64,000 nt of DNA, taken from assembly GCA_946902985.2 (NCBI GenBank), contig OX336388.2:1391732223-1391796222 (forward strand), given 5' to 3'. Origin of the DNA: Meconema thalassinum. Its lineage: Eukaryota; Arthropoda; Insecta; Orthoptera; Tettigoniidae. Under the pieces are notes generated by a model, which made no database searches, was not told the origin of the DNA, and saw nothing but the letters and a program-made list of their open reading frames with translations. Both the position numbers and the translations under genes were made by a program. Of the stretch, positions 22,684 to 33,580 are shown piece after piece. How positions within the stretch are numbered: the first letter of the stretch is position 1; every line of letters begins with the position of its first letter.

Positions 22684-22869
22684 TTAAAATACTGTATCCG
22701 GAAACTGTACACTCAGTCCGCGGAAAGCTCTACGATCACCACTACTGGTTAACAACCCATTTTGTTTCTTTCTCCGATCGCGAATACACGACTCGTCAAT
22801 ATATTTCCTACCGGCGGCACGATTTCCTATAATTTCAGCTTCCCTAACAACTTTCAGTTTCTCACTCAC
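22684..22869 (-). pseudogene. pogo-2 transposase, N-terminal CENP-B-like domain
   Basis: The minus strand reads VSEKLKVVREAEIIGNRAAG, then CIRDRRKKQNGLLTSSGDRR, the helix-turn-helix segment typical of pogo/Tigger transposases. The start of the protein (ATG at about 24592, MNSKKRLQLFTVSDKVK) is on the other side of RTE-E. The frame stops after PDTVF near 22684, where the unexplained segment begins. Confidence 0.8.
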
Positions 22870-24538
22870 ATCATCATCATCTTCATTTCCACTTTCCCAG
22901 TTGACTCTGGGTGGGGGCAAATATGGTTCCACTCCACTTTGTTCTGTCGTTCCACCATTCCCCTTCCGACACGGTGTTCCAATCCAGGTTCCGTTTATTA
23001 ATGCTATTCTTCACAGAGTCCATCCAACGCATTCTTGGTCTTCCTCGTCCTCTCTTCCCTGTCATCCGTCATTCCAGAGCTTGTCTTGGTAGCCTTACTT
23101 CATTCATCCATTTGACATGTCCATACCATCTCAATCTGTTTTGCTCCAGTTTGTAATTTAGTTTCTGTACTCCCAGTTCTTTCCATATATTTTCATTTCT
23201 CACTCTGTCTCTCCTCGTTTTCCAGACCATAGTTCTCAGGAATCTAATCACAACTGCCTGTACTCTGCTCTCATCCCTCTTAGTCATTGTCCAAGTTTCT
23301 GCAGCATATGTCATTATAGGAACATAATATGCTTTGTACATAACTTTTTAGCCTTAATTGGTATATCCTTGTTACATACTAGTCCCCGTACCAGTTGGTA
23401 GAAAGCACTCCCGAGTTGTATTCTTCTGCTAATTTCGAAATCTAGTCTTCCATCTTCAGTTAGTTCACTTCCCAGGTATTTGAAGTGATTCACCACTTCC
23501 AATTCCTGATCTCCTACTTTGATTACTCATTTTCCTTCTTTCTTACCTCTACTCACCACCACTGCTTTATTCTTCTCCACATTTATCTTCAATCCCCATT
23601 GCTCAATCTTTTCGTTTATTACGTCTAACTGTTCTTGTACCTCCACCTCATTCTCGCCCCAGATCACAACATCGTCTGCAAACAACATTACCTTCATCTT
23701 TGACCTACTATAGTCTTTCATTGCTGCCTTCATGATGTCATCCATCACCATTAAGAACAATAATGGTGACAACACACTTCCTCGCTTTAGTCCAGCGACA
23801 ATTTTAAACCATTCCGATGTCCAGACTCTAGTCTTCACACTACTGTAGCAATCCATGCACATTCCTTTTATCATGTCTCTCAGTTCCTTGCCTATCCCCC
23901 TATTTATTAAGCTTTCCCAAACTTTCGTTCTAGGGATGCTATCATAACATAAGCCTTTTCTAGATCAATAAAAGTCATTACCATATCCTACCCATATTCC
24001 CAACCCTTTTCAATGTTCTGTCTCACAATGAAAATGGGTTCCACTGTTGACCTGCTCCCTCTAAATCCAAACTGCTCCTCCTCTATTTGGTTTTCTATCT
24101 TTACTCTAATTCTTTTTTCTAGGATTCTTTCCATTACTTTGGCAACATGCGAGATGATGGTGATTCCTCGGTAGTTACCACACACCTTCCTGTCTCCTTT
24201 CTTGAATATTGGCAATATTATTCCCTTTTTCAAGTCTTCAGGAACTTTCTTCTCTCTCCACACACTCCTGAGAAGTCTGTATGTCCACTGCAGTCCCACT
24301 GATCCTGCCGCCTTGATCATTTCTATTGCCAATTCGTCGATTCCCACAGCTTTCCCCATCTTCATCTTCCTAACTGCCCATTCCACTTCTGCCATAGTAA
24401 TGTCTGGTTCTTCTTCTATTTTTTCCTCCACCGTTTTGGCTGTTTGCGTAACTTCTCCGCATGTCTGGCGTCTCACATTCAACAGCTCGCTGAAATATTC
24501 TTTCCATCTGTCCGTTATCTCTTCTGGTGTTGTCAATA
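22870..24538 (-). mobile_element. RTE-E: 5'-truncated RTE-type LINE
   Basis: Inserted in the pogo-2 N-terminus. The two flanks carry an 18-bp duplication with three mismatches (22852-22869 and 24539-24556, both ending TCACTCAC). The 3' end is an ATG-rich simple repeat, as is usual for RTE elements. Coding pieces: TPEEITDRWKEYFSELL, MGKAVGIDELAIEMIKAAG, QFGFRGSRSTVEPIF, GSVLSPLLFLMVMDDI, MLFADDVVIWG (FADD active site) and a C-terminal RLRWYGHVKWMNE. The endonuclease part is absent. A frameshift or deletion near 23880-23990 and others make it a dead copy. Confidence 0.85.
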
Positions 24539-25188
24539 TTTCACCTTGTCACTCACAGTAAACAACTGCAAACGCTTCTTCGAATTCATGTTCACACTCG
24601 GAGAATGTGCGCGAGACTGTAAGACGCCGCGTGCTTACGGTAAAACGAAGTGATATCCGGAAGAAGGCTAACACCATCTAGCGGATACTTGCAACACCCT
24701 ATATCGCGCGTGGCGGACAATTCAAAGCTTTAAAATTTGGATGGCTCAAATAAGACCCGCACCCCAATCTTTACGTCCGAATTTGTTTAAAAATATGCGG
24801 GTGGTATTCGAGTATACACGGTATTGTAGCCCTGCCAGACTCTTTCAACTACTCTGAACCAGGAATTATTTCTATCAACTACTCTTACTGGAGGTTAATA
24901 TGTGCATCAGAGTTCTCTTACTTTCTGGTCATCATCATCATCATCATCTTCATCTTCTATAGTTTCCAGTCCGTGGCTGGGTCTGCTTGGAACATAAGGC
25001 ACCTTTCATCTTTCATTCCTCACTCTGTCCAACTCCTCTTCTCTTTTCTGCACGTTCGATACAATACCCGTTTGCTCTTCTGGGGTACGTCGCTGCTCCA
25101 TACCAGACCTCTCATGCTCTGCAAGAATCCATGAGCTTGCCTTCCTCTCTCAGTCATCTTCTCCTCATTTCTACCACTCAGTTCTGTT

Positions 25189-27837
25189 GTTTGAGTCTTC
25201 AGTCTTTTGACTGGTTTGATGCAGCTCTCCATGCCTCCCTGTTCTGTGCTAATCGTTTCATCTCTACATAGCTACCACACCCTACATCCGAGGCAATCTG
25301 TTTAAAATATTCTAACCTTGATCTACCCCTACAGTTCTTGTCCTCAACCCTTCCTTCCATCACTAAGCTTGCTATTCCTGGATGTCTTAGTATGTGCCCT
25401 ACTAACCTATTTCTTCTCTTCATTAGCAGTCGCCAGAAACATCTCTCCTCTCCCACTCGTCTTAATACCACTTCGTTTGTAACCCTATCTACCCATCTGA
25501 TCTTCATCATTCTCCTGTAACACCACATTTCAAATGCTTCAATTCTCCTCTTCTCTGCTGCACCAACAGTCCAAGTTTCACTTCCATACAGTGCCACGCT
25601 CCAGACAAAGGCTTTCATAAATGACTTCCTAATACTTAAATCTATATTCGATGTCAACAGATTCCTTTTTTTGTAGAAATGCTTTCCTTGCCTGAGCCAA
25701 CCTACTTTTTATATCCTCTTTGCTTCATCCATCACTGGTTATTTTGCTTCCTAAGTAACAGGAGTCTTCTACTTCCTTCAGCTTTTCACCTGCTAATTTG
25801 ATGTCCATCGAGGTTTCTGATTTATTTCGGCTGCATTCCAGTATTTTTGTTTTACATTTATTAATTTTCATCATGAATTCTTTCCTCAAGACGGAGTCCA
25901 TACCATTCAAAAACTCATTCAAATCCTCAGGCGTGTCGGCCAAGATGACGATGTCATCAGCAAATCTCAAGAGTAGAAATTATTTCTCCTTGAACCTTCA
26001 CTCCCACTTAAAAATTTTCTACAATTTCCTTCATTGCTTGTTCAATGTAAAGATTGAAAAGTATGGGTGATAAGTTGCAGCCTTGCCTTACACCTTTCTG
26101 AATACCAGCTTCTCTCTCATGTCCTTCAGCTCGAATTACTGCTGTCTGGTTTCTGTATAGATTGTATATCACCCTCCTATCCCTGTATTTTATTCCAATA
26201 GATTTCAAAATGTCAAACAATTTGGTCCAATCAACGTTATCGAAAGCCTTTTCTAAGTCTACAAATGCCATGAACGTTCTCTTATCTTTCCTTATTCGAC
26301 CTTCCAAAATCAGCCTAAGACTTAGTACTGCTTCCCTTGTTCCTACATTTCTCCTGAAACCAAACTGGTCTTCACCCAACTCCGTTTCTATCTGGCTTTC
26401 CATCCTCTTGTAAATTATTCTAGACAGGATCTTTGAAGCATGAGTAATCAAGCTGATTGTACGGTAATCTTCACATCTGTCAGCTCCCACTTTCTTTGGT
26501 ATAGGGATAATAACATTCTTCTTGAAATCAGGGGGTACCTCACCTGTCTCATAAATCCTACACACCAAGTGAAATAACCTGATCAGACCTTAATCTCCTA
26601 TGCAGCGTAGTAACTCAATCGGTATATCATCTATGCCTGGTGCTTTGTTCCTGCTCTGTCAAATTCTCATCTCAATATTAAATCTCCTTTTGCATCCTCA
26701 TCAATTTCCTCCTCCCTTTCCATTACATGATTCTCAATCTCCTTTCCCTTATACAAACACTCTATGTAAGCTTTCCATCTCTCAACCTTTTCTTCCCTAT
26801 CTTTTAGGGGCTTTCCATTTGTGTCCTTAATATTACAGCATTTACTCTTCTTTTCCCCAAAAGTATCCTTAATCCTTCGATAAGCTGCGTCTACTTTTCC
26901 TAATTTCAGACAATTTTCTATACCTGCACATTTCTCCTTCAACCATTCTTCTTTCGCTTCCTTGCCTTCTTGTTAACCTCATTTCTCAGACGTCTGTATT
27001 CTGCTTTCCCCTTTTCATCTCTTACATTCTTGTGTATCTGCCTTTCATCCATCAGTTCTAGTATATCCTGAGTGATCCACGGTTTTCTGCCTATTTTTTC
27101 TTTCCTACCAATGTTTTCTTCTGCGGATTTTGTTATTTCCTTTTTCAAAAGTGCCCATTTGTCAGCAATTGAAGATTGTTTAGGGTTTTTCATTAGTCCT
27201 TCCTTTATACTCTTCTTGAATTTTTTGTTTACATCCTTCACTTTCAGTCTGTCTATCGCCCACCTTTTTGGCTTTTGACTTTTCTTCAGTTTCTTCAACT
27301 TTAATCTGCATTTCATCACAACCAGATTGTGGTCAGTGTTTATGTCAGCACCAGGATATGTTTTACAATCCAAAATCTGGTTTCGAAACCTCTGCTTGAC
27401 CATAATGAAGTCAATTTGGTAACGCCCTGTATCTCCTGGTCTCATCCATGTGTATATTCTTCTATTGTGATTACTGAATAAGGTGTTAGCTATGACCAAT
27501 TCATGCTCGGTGCAGAATTCCATCAGCCTGGTTCCTCGATCATTCCTTTCACCTAATCCGAAATCTCCTACTATCTTCCCTTCTCTTCCTTTTCCTACCA
27601 CAGCATTCCAATCTCCCATTACTATAACATTTTCATCACCCTTGATATACCTCAGAATTTCATCTATTTCTTCGTAGACCTTTTCAACATCTTCATCATC
27701 AGCTTGACTGGTAGGCATATAGACTTGTACCACTGTGGTGCACGTAGGTTTAGTATTGATTTTTGCTACAATAATCCGTTCACTATATTGCTCATAATAT
27801 TCCACCCGCTGTCCAAGTTTCCTACTCAATATGAGAC
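25189..27837 (-). mobile_element. RTE-A inserted in RTE-B
   Basis: Bounded by a 7-bp duplication TTCTGTT (25182-25188 and 27838-27844). Removing the element joins the RTE-B frame from KYLESVTE to LSGRNEEKM, as in RTE-C. It is a different RTE family from B and C: its C-terminus is EAWRAASNQSKD and its 3' tail is CAAAC-rich rather than ATG-rich. It is 5'-truncated within the endonuclease. Confidence 0.85.
25199..27829 (-). pseudogene. RTE-A endonuclease/reverse transcriptase
   Basis: The 5' piece (26939-27829) is the C-terminal two thirds of an AP endonuclease: TVVQVYMPTSQ, VIVMGDWNAVVGKG and INTDHNLVVMK carry the catalytic Asp/Asn and Asp-His positions. RT pieces follow: 26667-26942 linker, 26008-26568 (FVDLEKAFDNVDW, KGVRQGCNLSPILFNLYIE), 25725-25970 (MRFADDIVILAD) and 25199-25657 (YGSETWTVGAAEKRRIEAF). 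At least four frameshifts or stops separate the pieces, so it is not functional. Confidence 0.85.
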
Positions 27838-28789
27838 TTCTGTTACACTCTCTAAATACTTGAAACTATCCACCTTCTTTAGCACTTCTCCTATCATTAT
27901 ATCTGTTGTTACTCTTCCGCTATTTCTCGTTGTCAGCATCGTTTCACACTTCTTTGCATTAAAATTCGAACCATACTGTTTTACTGTCTCAACCCATACA
28001 TTCAACCTTTCTTGTACCTCTGTCTCTCCATTGCCCCACATCATTAGATCGTCTGCAAACATCATTGCTCTCATATGATGTTCTCCTATTTGTGCTGCCA
28101 CTTCTACTATTACCTCATCCATCACAGAGATGAAAAGCAGTGGATATAGTGCACTCCTTTGATTCAACCCACTCTTCTGCTTTAACCAGTCTGACCATTC
28201 TCCCCCAACTTTCACACAGCTCACACTTTCTTGGTACATCTCCTTTATTCTAGCCACAGTTTGATTTTTAACTCCCTTTTTCTGTAGGGTCTAGCACACC
28301 TTTCCTCTATCCAAGCTATCGTATGCCTTCTCTATGTTCAGAAACACCATTACCAAATCCTATCCATATTCATATTGTTTTTCTTGGAGCTGTCTTATGC
28401 TGAAAATCAGGTCCACTGTTGATCTTCCTGGCCTAAATCCATACTGTTCCTTCTTCAACCCTTCTTTTACTACTCTCCGCACTCTCCTTACCAGGATCTT
28501 CTCAAATATCTTCGCAGCATGGCACATCAACGTGATTCCCCTCTAGTTCTGGACAATTTTCCTGTTGCCTTTCTTAAAAATTGGCACAATTATCCCTTTC
28601 TTCCAGTCTTCAGGTGTTCTCCTTTCCTTCCATATAACTCTTATGACCTGATAAAGCCACTGCACTCCTACGACGCCAGCTGCTCTCACCATCTCGACAC
28701 TTACATCTACTCCAGGTGCTCTTCCTCCTTTCATGGCCCTTATTGCTTCTTCCACTTCCTTCCATGCCAGGTTCTTTTCATCATCCTCT

Positions 28790-31234
28790 CATCATCATCA
28801 TCTTGTACAGTTTCCAGCCCCAGGCTGGGTCTGTTTGGAACATAAGCCTCACCACTTATTTCTTTCTTCCCACCATCTCTCCGCTGTCACTCTGGTCCAG
28901 TCCTCGCCTCTCTTCTTGACACATTCCTCCACTCCCTTCAGCCATCGATCTCTTGGTCTTCCCCTTGGTCGTTTCTTCTGCATCTGCATCTGCATCTCAT
29001 GTAACCTCTTGGGGATCTTCTTCTCATCCATTCTCTTTAAGTGTCCATACCACCTCAGTCTTGATGTCTCAATCCTACCTTGCAAGGGCTCCTCTTTCAC
29101 CATTTCCCTGACCTTTTCATTCCTCACCCTGTCTCTTCTTGTTACTCCGATCCTACTTCGCAGGAACTTCATTTCACCTGCCTGTATTCTGCTTATGTCT
29201 CTTTTCTTCATTGTCCACGTTTCTGAAGCATAGGTCAGTATCGGGATATAGTAGCTTTTGTATAACACTTCCTTGCTTTTTTGTGGGACATCTTTATTCC
29301 ACACTAAGCTCCTAATGCTTCTCAGAAATGCTTCTGCCTGTCTGCCACGTTCCGTAATCTCTTTGTCATTTCTCCCATTTTCCTCCACTATACTTCCCAA
29401 GTACTTGAGACTTTCCACCTTCTTCAGCTGTCCACCTCCAAGTGTTATCCCACTCATTGGTCTGTCCTTTTTCCTGATCGTTAACAGGATCTCACATTTA
29501 CTGATGTTGAACTTCCATCCGTACTCTCCCACTGTTTCTTCCCAAGCCTTCAGTTGCTCCTGGATTTCCTCCTCCTTGTTTCCCCAGACCATGAGATCAT
29601 CTGCAAACACCATTGCCTTCATCTTATCTTCTCCTATCTTTCCTGCTATCCGTGTCATTACCTCGTCCATAACCACAATAAAGAGAAGGGGTGACAGCGC
29701 ACTACCCTGTTTCAGGCCACTTATTTGTCTGAACCAGTCTGTTCTTTCTCCTCCAACTTTCACACAACTCACACTTCCACAATACATCTCCTTCACTCTG
29801 CCTACAGTCTCTCTTTCCACTCCCATGTTTTCCATTGCTTTCCAAACCTTCTCCCTACACACACTATCATAGGCCTTTTCGATGTCCAGGAAGGCCATCA
29901 ACAGATCCTCTCCAAATTCGTAGTGGTGTTCCTGGAGCTGTCTCACTGAAAATATGAGATCCACTGTTGATCTCCCAGGTCTGAATCCATACTGTTCCTC
30001 TCTCAATTTTCTCTCCACTTTGGCTCGTATTCTACTTTCTAATATCTTTTCATATATCTTGGCACAGTGAGGTATGAGTGTGACACCCCTGTAATTTCTG
30101 CACTCCTTTCTGCTTCCTTTCTTAAATATTGGGACAATTAATCCTTTCTTCCAATCTTCTGGGGTCTTTTTCTCCTTCCATATCACCATCATCACACGGT
30201 ACAGCCACTGTTTCCCAACCTCCCCTGCTGCCTTCACCATTTCAACACTCACTTCATCCACACCTGGTGCCCTTCCTCCTTTCATCTTGTCTATAGCCAT
30301 TTCCAGTTCTCTCCAAGTCAGGTCCTTTTCCATTCCTGTGTTGTCTTCTCCTTCTTCCAATACATTGTCTTCCTCCCTATGACCATTTGGATTCAGCAAA
30401 TCCTCAAAGTACTCATTCCACACTGTCTTTAGTGTCTCTTTGTTGTGTACCTCAGTTCCGTTTTTGTCCATCATTACCACATCCTCTCGCAGACCTCTTC
30501 TCTTACTTTTGACCATCCCATAAGGTACTTTCTTATTTCCTCTGCTGTCTTCCTCCATCATCTCTGTCCACTTTACCATCCACTTCTTCCTCTCCTCTGC
30601 GATAATCTTGTTTGCTTCTTTCTTCTTTATCTTATAATCTTCCCTTGCCAGATCAGTTCTTTCCTGGAACCACACTCTGAAAGCCTTGTTCTTCCTTCCC
30701 ACAGCTTCTTTTACTCTCTCATTCCACCATGGTGTCTCTTTACACCGCTTTCCGTTGCTTGTTCTTCCACATACTGCCACTGCAGCTTCCACCATTGTGT
30801 TTTTGAATTGCTTCCATTCCTCTTCCCCTGTTTTAGGATTGTCTGTTGGCATCTTTTCCCTTATTATCTTCTGGAATTCTTCCTTGACTTCATTTTCCTT
30901 GAGTTTCCATACTTTGATTCTCCTTTCCTGGTACTCTGTCCTCTTGCTATCCTTAACAACTCCCAGGTTCATTACAAGTATTCTGTGGTCGCTATCTAAG
31001 GCCTCTGATGGTATTACCTTTATATCTCTGACACTTCTCTTCATTTCCCAGTCGTACAGCATGTAATCTACCAAAGATTTCTTTGTTAAATCACTGCTGT
31101 ACCACGTTACCTTGTGGCTTTCTTTCTTCCGGAACCAGGAGTTGCCTACCACTAAACCGTTTCTCTTGCAAAAATCCAGCAACTTTCTCCCTTCTTCATT
31201 CCTGCTACCCCATCTTTCTGCTCCCAATACATCA
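28790..31234 (-). mobile_element. RTE-C inserted in RTE-B
   Basis: A 17-bp perfect duplication TCTTTTCATCATCCTCT flanks it (28773-28789 and 31235-31251). The 3' end is the ATG-type repeat, preceded by a segment shared with RTE-B (CAGTTTCCAG, CTGGGTCTG, TTGGAACATAAG). It is truncated at the 5' end within the endonuclease. The perfect duplication and open reading frame make it one of the younger insertions here. Host and guest are the same RTE lineage. Confidence 0.95.
28849..31227 (-). CDS. RTE-C endonuclease (partial) and reverse transcriptase, open
   Basis: One uninterrupted frame of 792 codons. The first 80 or so residues are the end of an AP endonuclease domain (KSLVDYMLYDW, LDSDHRILVMNLG). 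The linker contains ETPWWNERVKEAVGRKNKAF. The RT has GRAPGVDEVSVEMVKAAG, EEQYGFRPGRSTVDLIFSV, AFLDIEKAYDS, LKQGSALSPLLF and AMVFADDLMVWG (FADD catalytic pair). The C-terminus is RLRWYGHLKRMDEKK followed by a basic RGRPRDRWLKG segment. The frame starts inside the truncated endonuclease, so the first methionine is not authentic. The enzyme would nick DNA and reverse-transcribe its own RNA; without the endonuclease core it is probably inactive alone. Confidence 0.9.
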   Translation of the reverse strand: MGAERWGSRNEEGRKLLDFCKRNGLVVGNSWFRKKESHKVTWYSSDLTKKSLVDYMLYDWEMKRSVRDIKVIPSEALDSDHRILVMNLGVVKDSKRTEYQERRIKVWKLKENEVKEEFQKIIREKMPTDNPKTGEEEWKQFKNTMVEAAVAVCGRTSNGKRCKETPWWNERVKEAVGRKNKAFRVWFQERTDLAREDYKIKKKEANKIIAEERKKWMVKWTEMMEEDSRGNKKVPYGMVKSKRRGLREDVVMMDKNGTEVHNKETLKTVWNEYFEDLLNPNGHREEDNVLEEGEDNTGMEKDLTWRELEMAIDKMKGGRAPGVDEVSVEMVKAAGEVGKQWLYRVMMVIWKEKKTPEDWKKGLIVPIFKKGSRKECRNYRGVTLIPHCAKIYEKILESRIRAKVERKLREEQYGFRPGRSTVDLIFSVRQLQEHHYEFGEDLLMAFLDIEKAYDSVCREKVWKAMENMGVERETVGRVKEMYCGSVSCVKVGGERTDWFRQISGLKQGSALSPLLFIVVMDEVMTRIAGKIGEDKMKAMVFADDLMVWGNKEEEIQEQLKAWEETVGEYGWKFNISKCEILLTIRKKDRPMSGITLGGGQLKKVESLKYLGSIVEENGRNDKEITERGRQAEAFLRSIRSLVWNKDVPQKSKEVLYKSYYIPILTYASETWTMKKRDISRIQAGEMKFLRSRIGVTRRDRVRNEKVREMVKEEPLQGRIETSRLRWYGHLKRMDEKKIPKRLHEMQMQMQKKRPRGRPRDRWLKGVEECVKKRGEDWTRVTAERWWEERNKW

Positions 31235-31688
31235 TCTTTTCATCATCCTCTACATTACATAATTCCTCATTATTTTTCTCCATATTCCCATTTGGATTCA
31301 GAAACTCCTCAAAATACTCCTTCCACATCTCCTTCAGTTCTTGTAAGTCCTCAATTTCTTTTCCTTCTTTAGTTATCATGTTGGCATTTTCTGCTGTTCC
31401 TCTCTTTTTGCCCTGATCATTGTATATGGAACTTTTCTACTCCCCTCACTGTCTCTTTCCATCATTTTTGTCCACTCTTCCATACATTTCCTCTTCTCCT
31501 CGACTACCACTCTCTTTGCCTCTCTCTTTTTTTCTATATATTCCTTTCTTACTTCCTCTGTTCTTTCTTGGAACCATATCCGGAAAGCTTTGTTCTTCAT
31601 TGCAACCTTCTCTTCCACCCGCTCGTTCCACCAGGGTGTTTCCTTCCACCTTTTCTTATCGCTAGTTCTTTCACACACTCTTTCTGGT

Positions 31689-32170
31689 ATGTACCTATAA
31701 TTTGCCAAGTTTTATATATTTCCCTATTCAAACGACCACTAACTTCAGCTGTAATTCAACCCAAAAGTTCAAGTACATACCCATTGGCTGAATGACTGCT
31801 GATAATGAGCTATATTGGATCAGTTTAATTGGTTCTTACTTTGTGCTATTTATCAGATTCTATTTCACTCTGACTAATCCACATACAATGCATAGAAATA
31901 TTCTAGTGAACAACCTATTGTGAAAGAGTTTTTATTTGTTTAAATCAGAAACATTAAAACCATTAGAGACTTTCATGGCTTGAGTTTTCAAGGAATTTAT
32001 ATCATACCGTGAAATACCATTCCTTGCAGAGGTCTTGAAGAAAAGAGCCACAGCAAGTACATATAAATTGTGAATGCTAGAAATAAAGTCATTTTGAAAA
32101 AGTTTCTTTGTGAAATGTTCAGAATTTTCACACACTGCTTTATAGATATAAATATTATAAGAGAACATAC
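31689..32170. other. probable intron, no feature seen
   Basis: This sequence lies between the RTE-B right flank and the 3' edge of the kinase exon. I see no repeats or coding similarity. On the minus strand it is the start of the intron downstream of the exon at 32171-32341, whose GT is at 32170-32169. Confidence 0.5.
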
Positions 32171-32341
32171 CTGGATGTCCTTCACAAAGCACCTCGATAG
32201 GAGTAGCCCTCTTCGTGTCGCCAATTTTTTGGTATCGCTCTTTGAGAGTATCTGCTTTGAGACCCTGCCACGGCAAGCTACCTCTCAAGAAGTACATGAA
32301 CATATGACCCAAAGCTTCCAAATCATCTCGACGACTCTGTT
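32171..32341 (-). CDS. gish: casein kinase 1 gamma (gilgamesh/CSNK1G), one internal exon
   Basis: The minus strand encodes [37 protein letters not shown] and [16 protein letters not shown], which I recognise as the kinase-domain segment of CK1 gamma proteins. The exon is 171 nt and bounded by a good acceptor (CCACTTTTACAG before AACAGAGTC) and donor (CATCCAG before GTATGT). It begins with the last two bases of a Glu codon and ends with the first base of the next. CK1 gamma is a membrane-associated Ser/Thr kinase acting in Wnt and vesicle signalling in known species. A longer open frame (31932-32765) reads through into introns and is not the protein. No other exon is in the window, so the flanking introns must be long and full of transposons. 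Confidence 0.92.
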
Positions 32342-32815
32342 CTGTAAAAGTGGAACAAAGGTTTGAGTCGCAGAATTTTACATTTGTTGTACAAAAATTG
32401 CAAGGGGAACAATTCTCTAAAACAATTTCTATGATTCTAAAATCTGCAGTCTGATTCAGACTTTGGTAAGCTGGTGGCTCTAGTGCATCATCTGTGAAAT
32501 CATGGATACACCCGATGGCGTAGCCTTGTGCATTTAAGTGCACAACACGACCACGATAGCTGCAGCAAGTCAGGCGCAGACAGGGGCTCACTTCAGTGTG
32601 GTGTCGCCACACTCTTTCCAGGCAAATTCTGGGATAGTATTTTATTTCAAGTCCCAAGCCACCTAACCTGTTTCTGACCCTAATAATTACCACATCTGCC
32701 AACTTTCCGAATGGCCTACCAGTAATCCCCAATCGATAAAATACATGGAAAACTGCATGCACCATGAAACACTAAACCACAACTATCATTTTAGATAGGC
32801 ACTGTCCTTCAGCAT
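32342..32815. other. probable intron upstream of the kinase exon, no feature seen
   Basis: The polypyrimidine tract and AG acceptor for the exon lie at 32342-32356 (minus strand). The rest reads open on the minus strand for about 140 codons but shows no family resemblance. I treat it as intron. Confidence 0.5.
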
Positions 32816-32819
32816 TAAT

Positions 32820-33005
32820 ATAAATGAAGAGGAAACTCCTAAACATTACAATAAGGAACATAATTAGAAAAAAGGAAATAAAGAAGAGGACGGGGCTAGA
32901 GGATGTTAGCAAGAGGGCCAGGAAACTGAAGTGGACAAGGGCAGGCCATTTCTGAGAATGGATCAGGCGAGGTGGTACTTAACTACAGTGTGACAGCCCA
33001 GTGAT
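32820..33005 (+). pseudogene. LINE C-terminal fragment
   Basis: The plus strand reads MKRKLLNITIRNIIRKKEIK, then GLEDVSKRARKLKWTRAGHF, the C-terminal region found after the thumb in several insect LINEs (pattern KLKW-x-x-AGH). A stop follows at once and the remainder is degenerate. This is a short relic and the clade is uncertain. Confidence 0.5.
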
Positions 33006-33083
33006 GAAAGAACAAAACCCGGCCATCCAAAGACCAGATGTTGAAATATTAGAAGCCATTATTCAGCATTTCCCTAGTATATT

Positions 33084-33580
33084 TTGTTGTTGTTTTGTTA
33101 TTGCTTATTTTAGGGGCTACGACATTGCAGTCATATAGCGTCTTGTATTTTTGGGTTTGGTCGTGTTATGTTATTAGTTAGTTATTGTTGTTCTAAGGGG
33201 TGGAATTAAGAGGTCATCAGCTCCTTTTGGGTGTGTGTGTATATTTATTTATTTATTTATTGACTGAAGATGTGTGATAACCTGGGTTATTGTGATGGCC
33301 GTAATAGGGTGTGTTTTTGTAAATTAGGGATGGATTGGGAAGGAGGCGGCCGTGGCCGTAAGTTACGAACTATCCCAGAATTTGTCTCGAATAGCAGTGA
33401 GAAACCACGAAAAACTACTTTCAGGATGGCTGAGGTGGGAATCTAGCCCTCCTCTGCTCAGTTTAGCCTCACGAGTCTGAGTGTACCACATTCCAGCCCT
33501 CGCACAAGAATTAAAATTTCTTGGCAGAGCCTGGAATCGAACCCACCTCCGGGGCGATGGCCAAGAATGCTAGCCGCTAC
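33084..33580 (-). mobile_element. tRNA-derived SINE
   Basis: The minus strand begins at the right with a tRNA-like head (GTAGCGGCTAGCATTCTTGG, B-box GGTGGGTTCGATTCCAGGC). A body follows with CACCTCAGCCATCCTGAAAG and TACGGCCACGGCCGCCTCCT, then a 3' part with GTCGTAGCCCCTAAAAT. An 8-bp duplication AGTATATT flanks it (33076-33083 and 33581-33588). The 3' part resembles the tail of the SINE at 40457-40929, although the heads and bodies differ. Confidence 0.8.

Larger units (their letters stand above)
21510..24826 (-). mobile_element. pogo-2: pogo/Tigger transposon with an RTE insertion
   Basis: The 5' end is at about 24826 with TACCGTGTATACTCGAATAC, the inverted match of the pogo-1 end. The transposase reads leftward and is cut by RTE-E (22870-24538). 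The 3' end is lost: similarity to pogo-1 fades near 21510-21540, before the terminal repeat. The sequence from about 22575 to 22684 has no counterpart in the protein and may be a further small insertion. Several frameshifts make the copy inactive. Confidence 0.8.
24930..31679 (-). mobile_element. RTE-B: RTE-type LINE hosting RTE-A and RTE-C
   Basis: The outer flanks carry a 9-bp duplication CTTTCTGGT (24921-24929 and 31680-31688). The 3' end is a CAT-rich repeat (minus-strand ATG repeat) after a conserved 3' segment shared with RTE-C. RTE-B coding survives as four pieces: 31252-31679 (RWKETPWWNERV, then MITKEGKEIEDLQELKEMW), 28543-28772 (MKGGRAPGVD, PEDWKKGIIVPIFKKG), 27845-28257 (MMFADDLMMWG) and 25020-25181 (RNEEKMTERGRQAHGFLQSM). 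The gaps are RTE-C and RTE-A. The C-terminal part after KSKRVLYRT is deleted. The element is 5'-truncated, with no endonuclease domain. Confidence 0.85.

Noticed and set aside
28334..31066. Plus-strand frames in the RTE block
   Set aside because: They are antisense shadows of RTE-B and RTE-C, rich in Ser, Leu and Phe as expected for the complement of Lys/Glu-rich protein.
31932..32765. 277-codon open frame on the minus strand as one gene
   Set aside because: Only 32171-32341 resembles casein kinase 1 gamma, and it is bounded by good splice sites. The rest is intron read-through.
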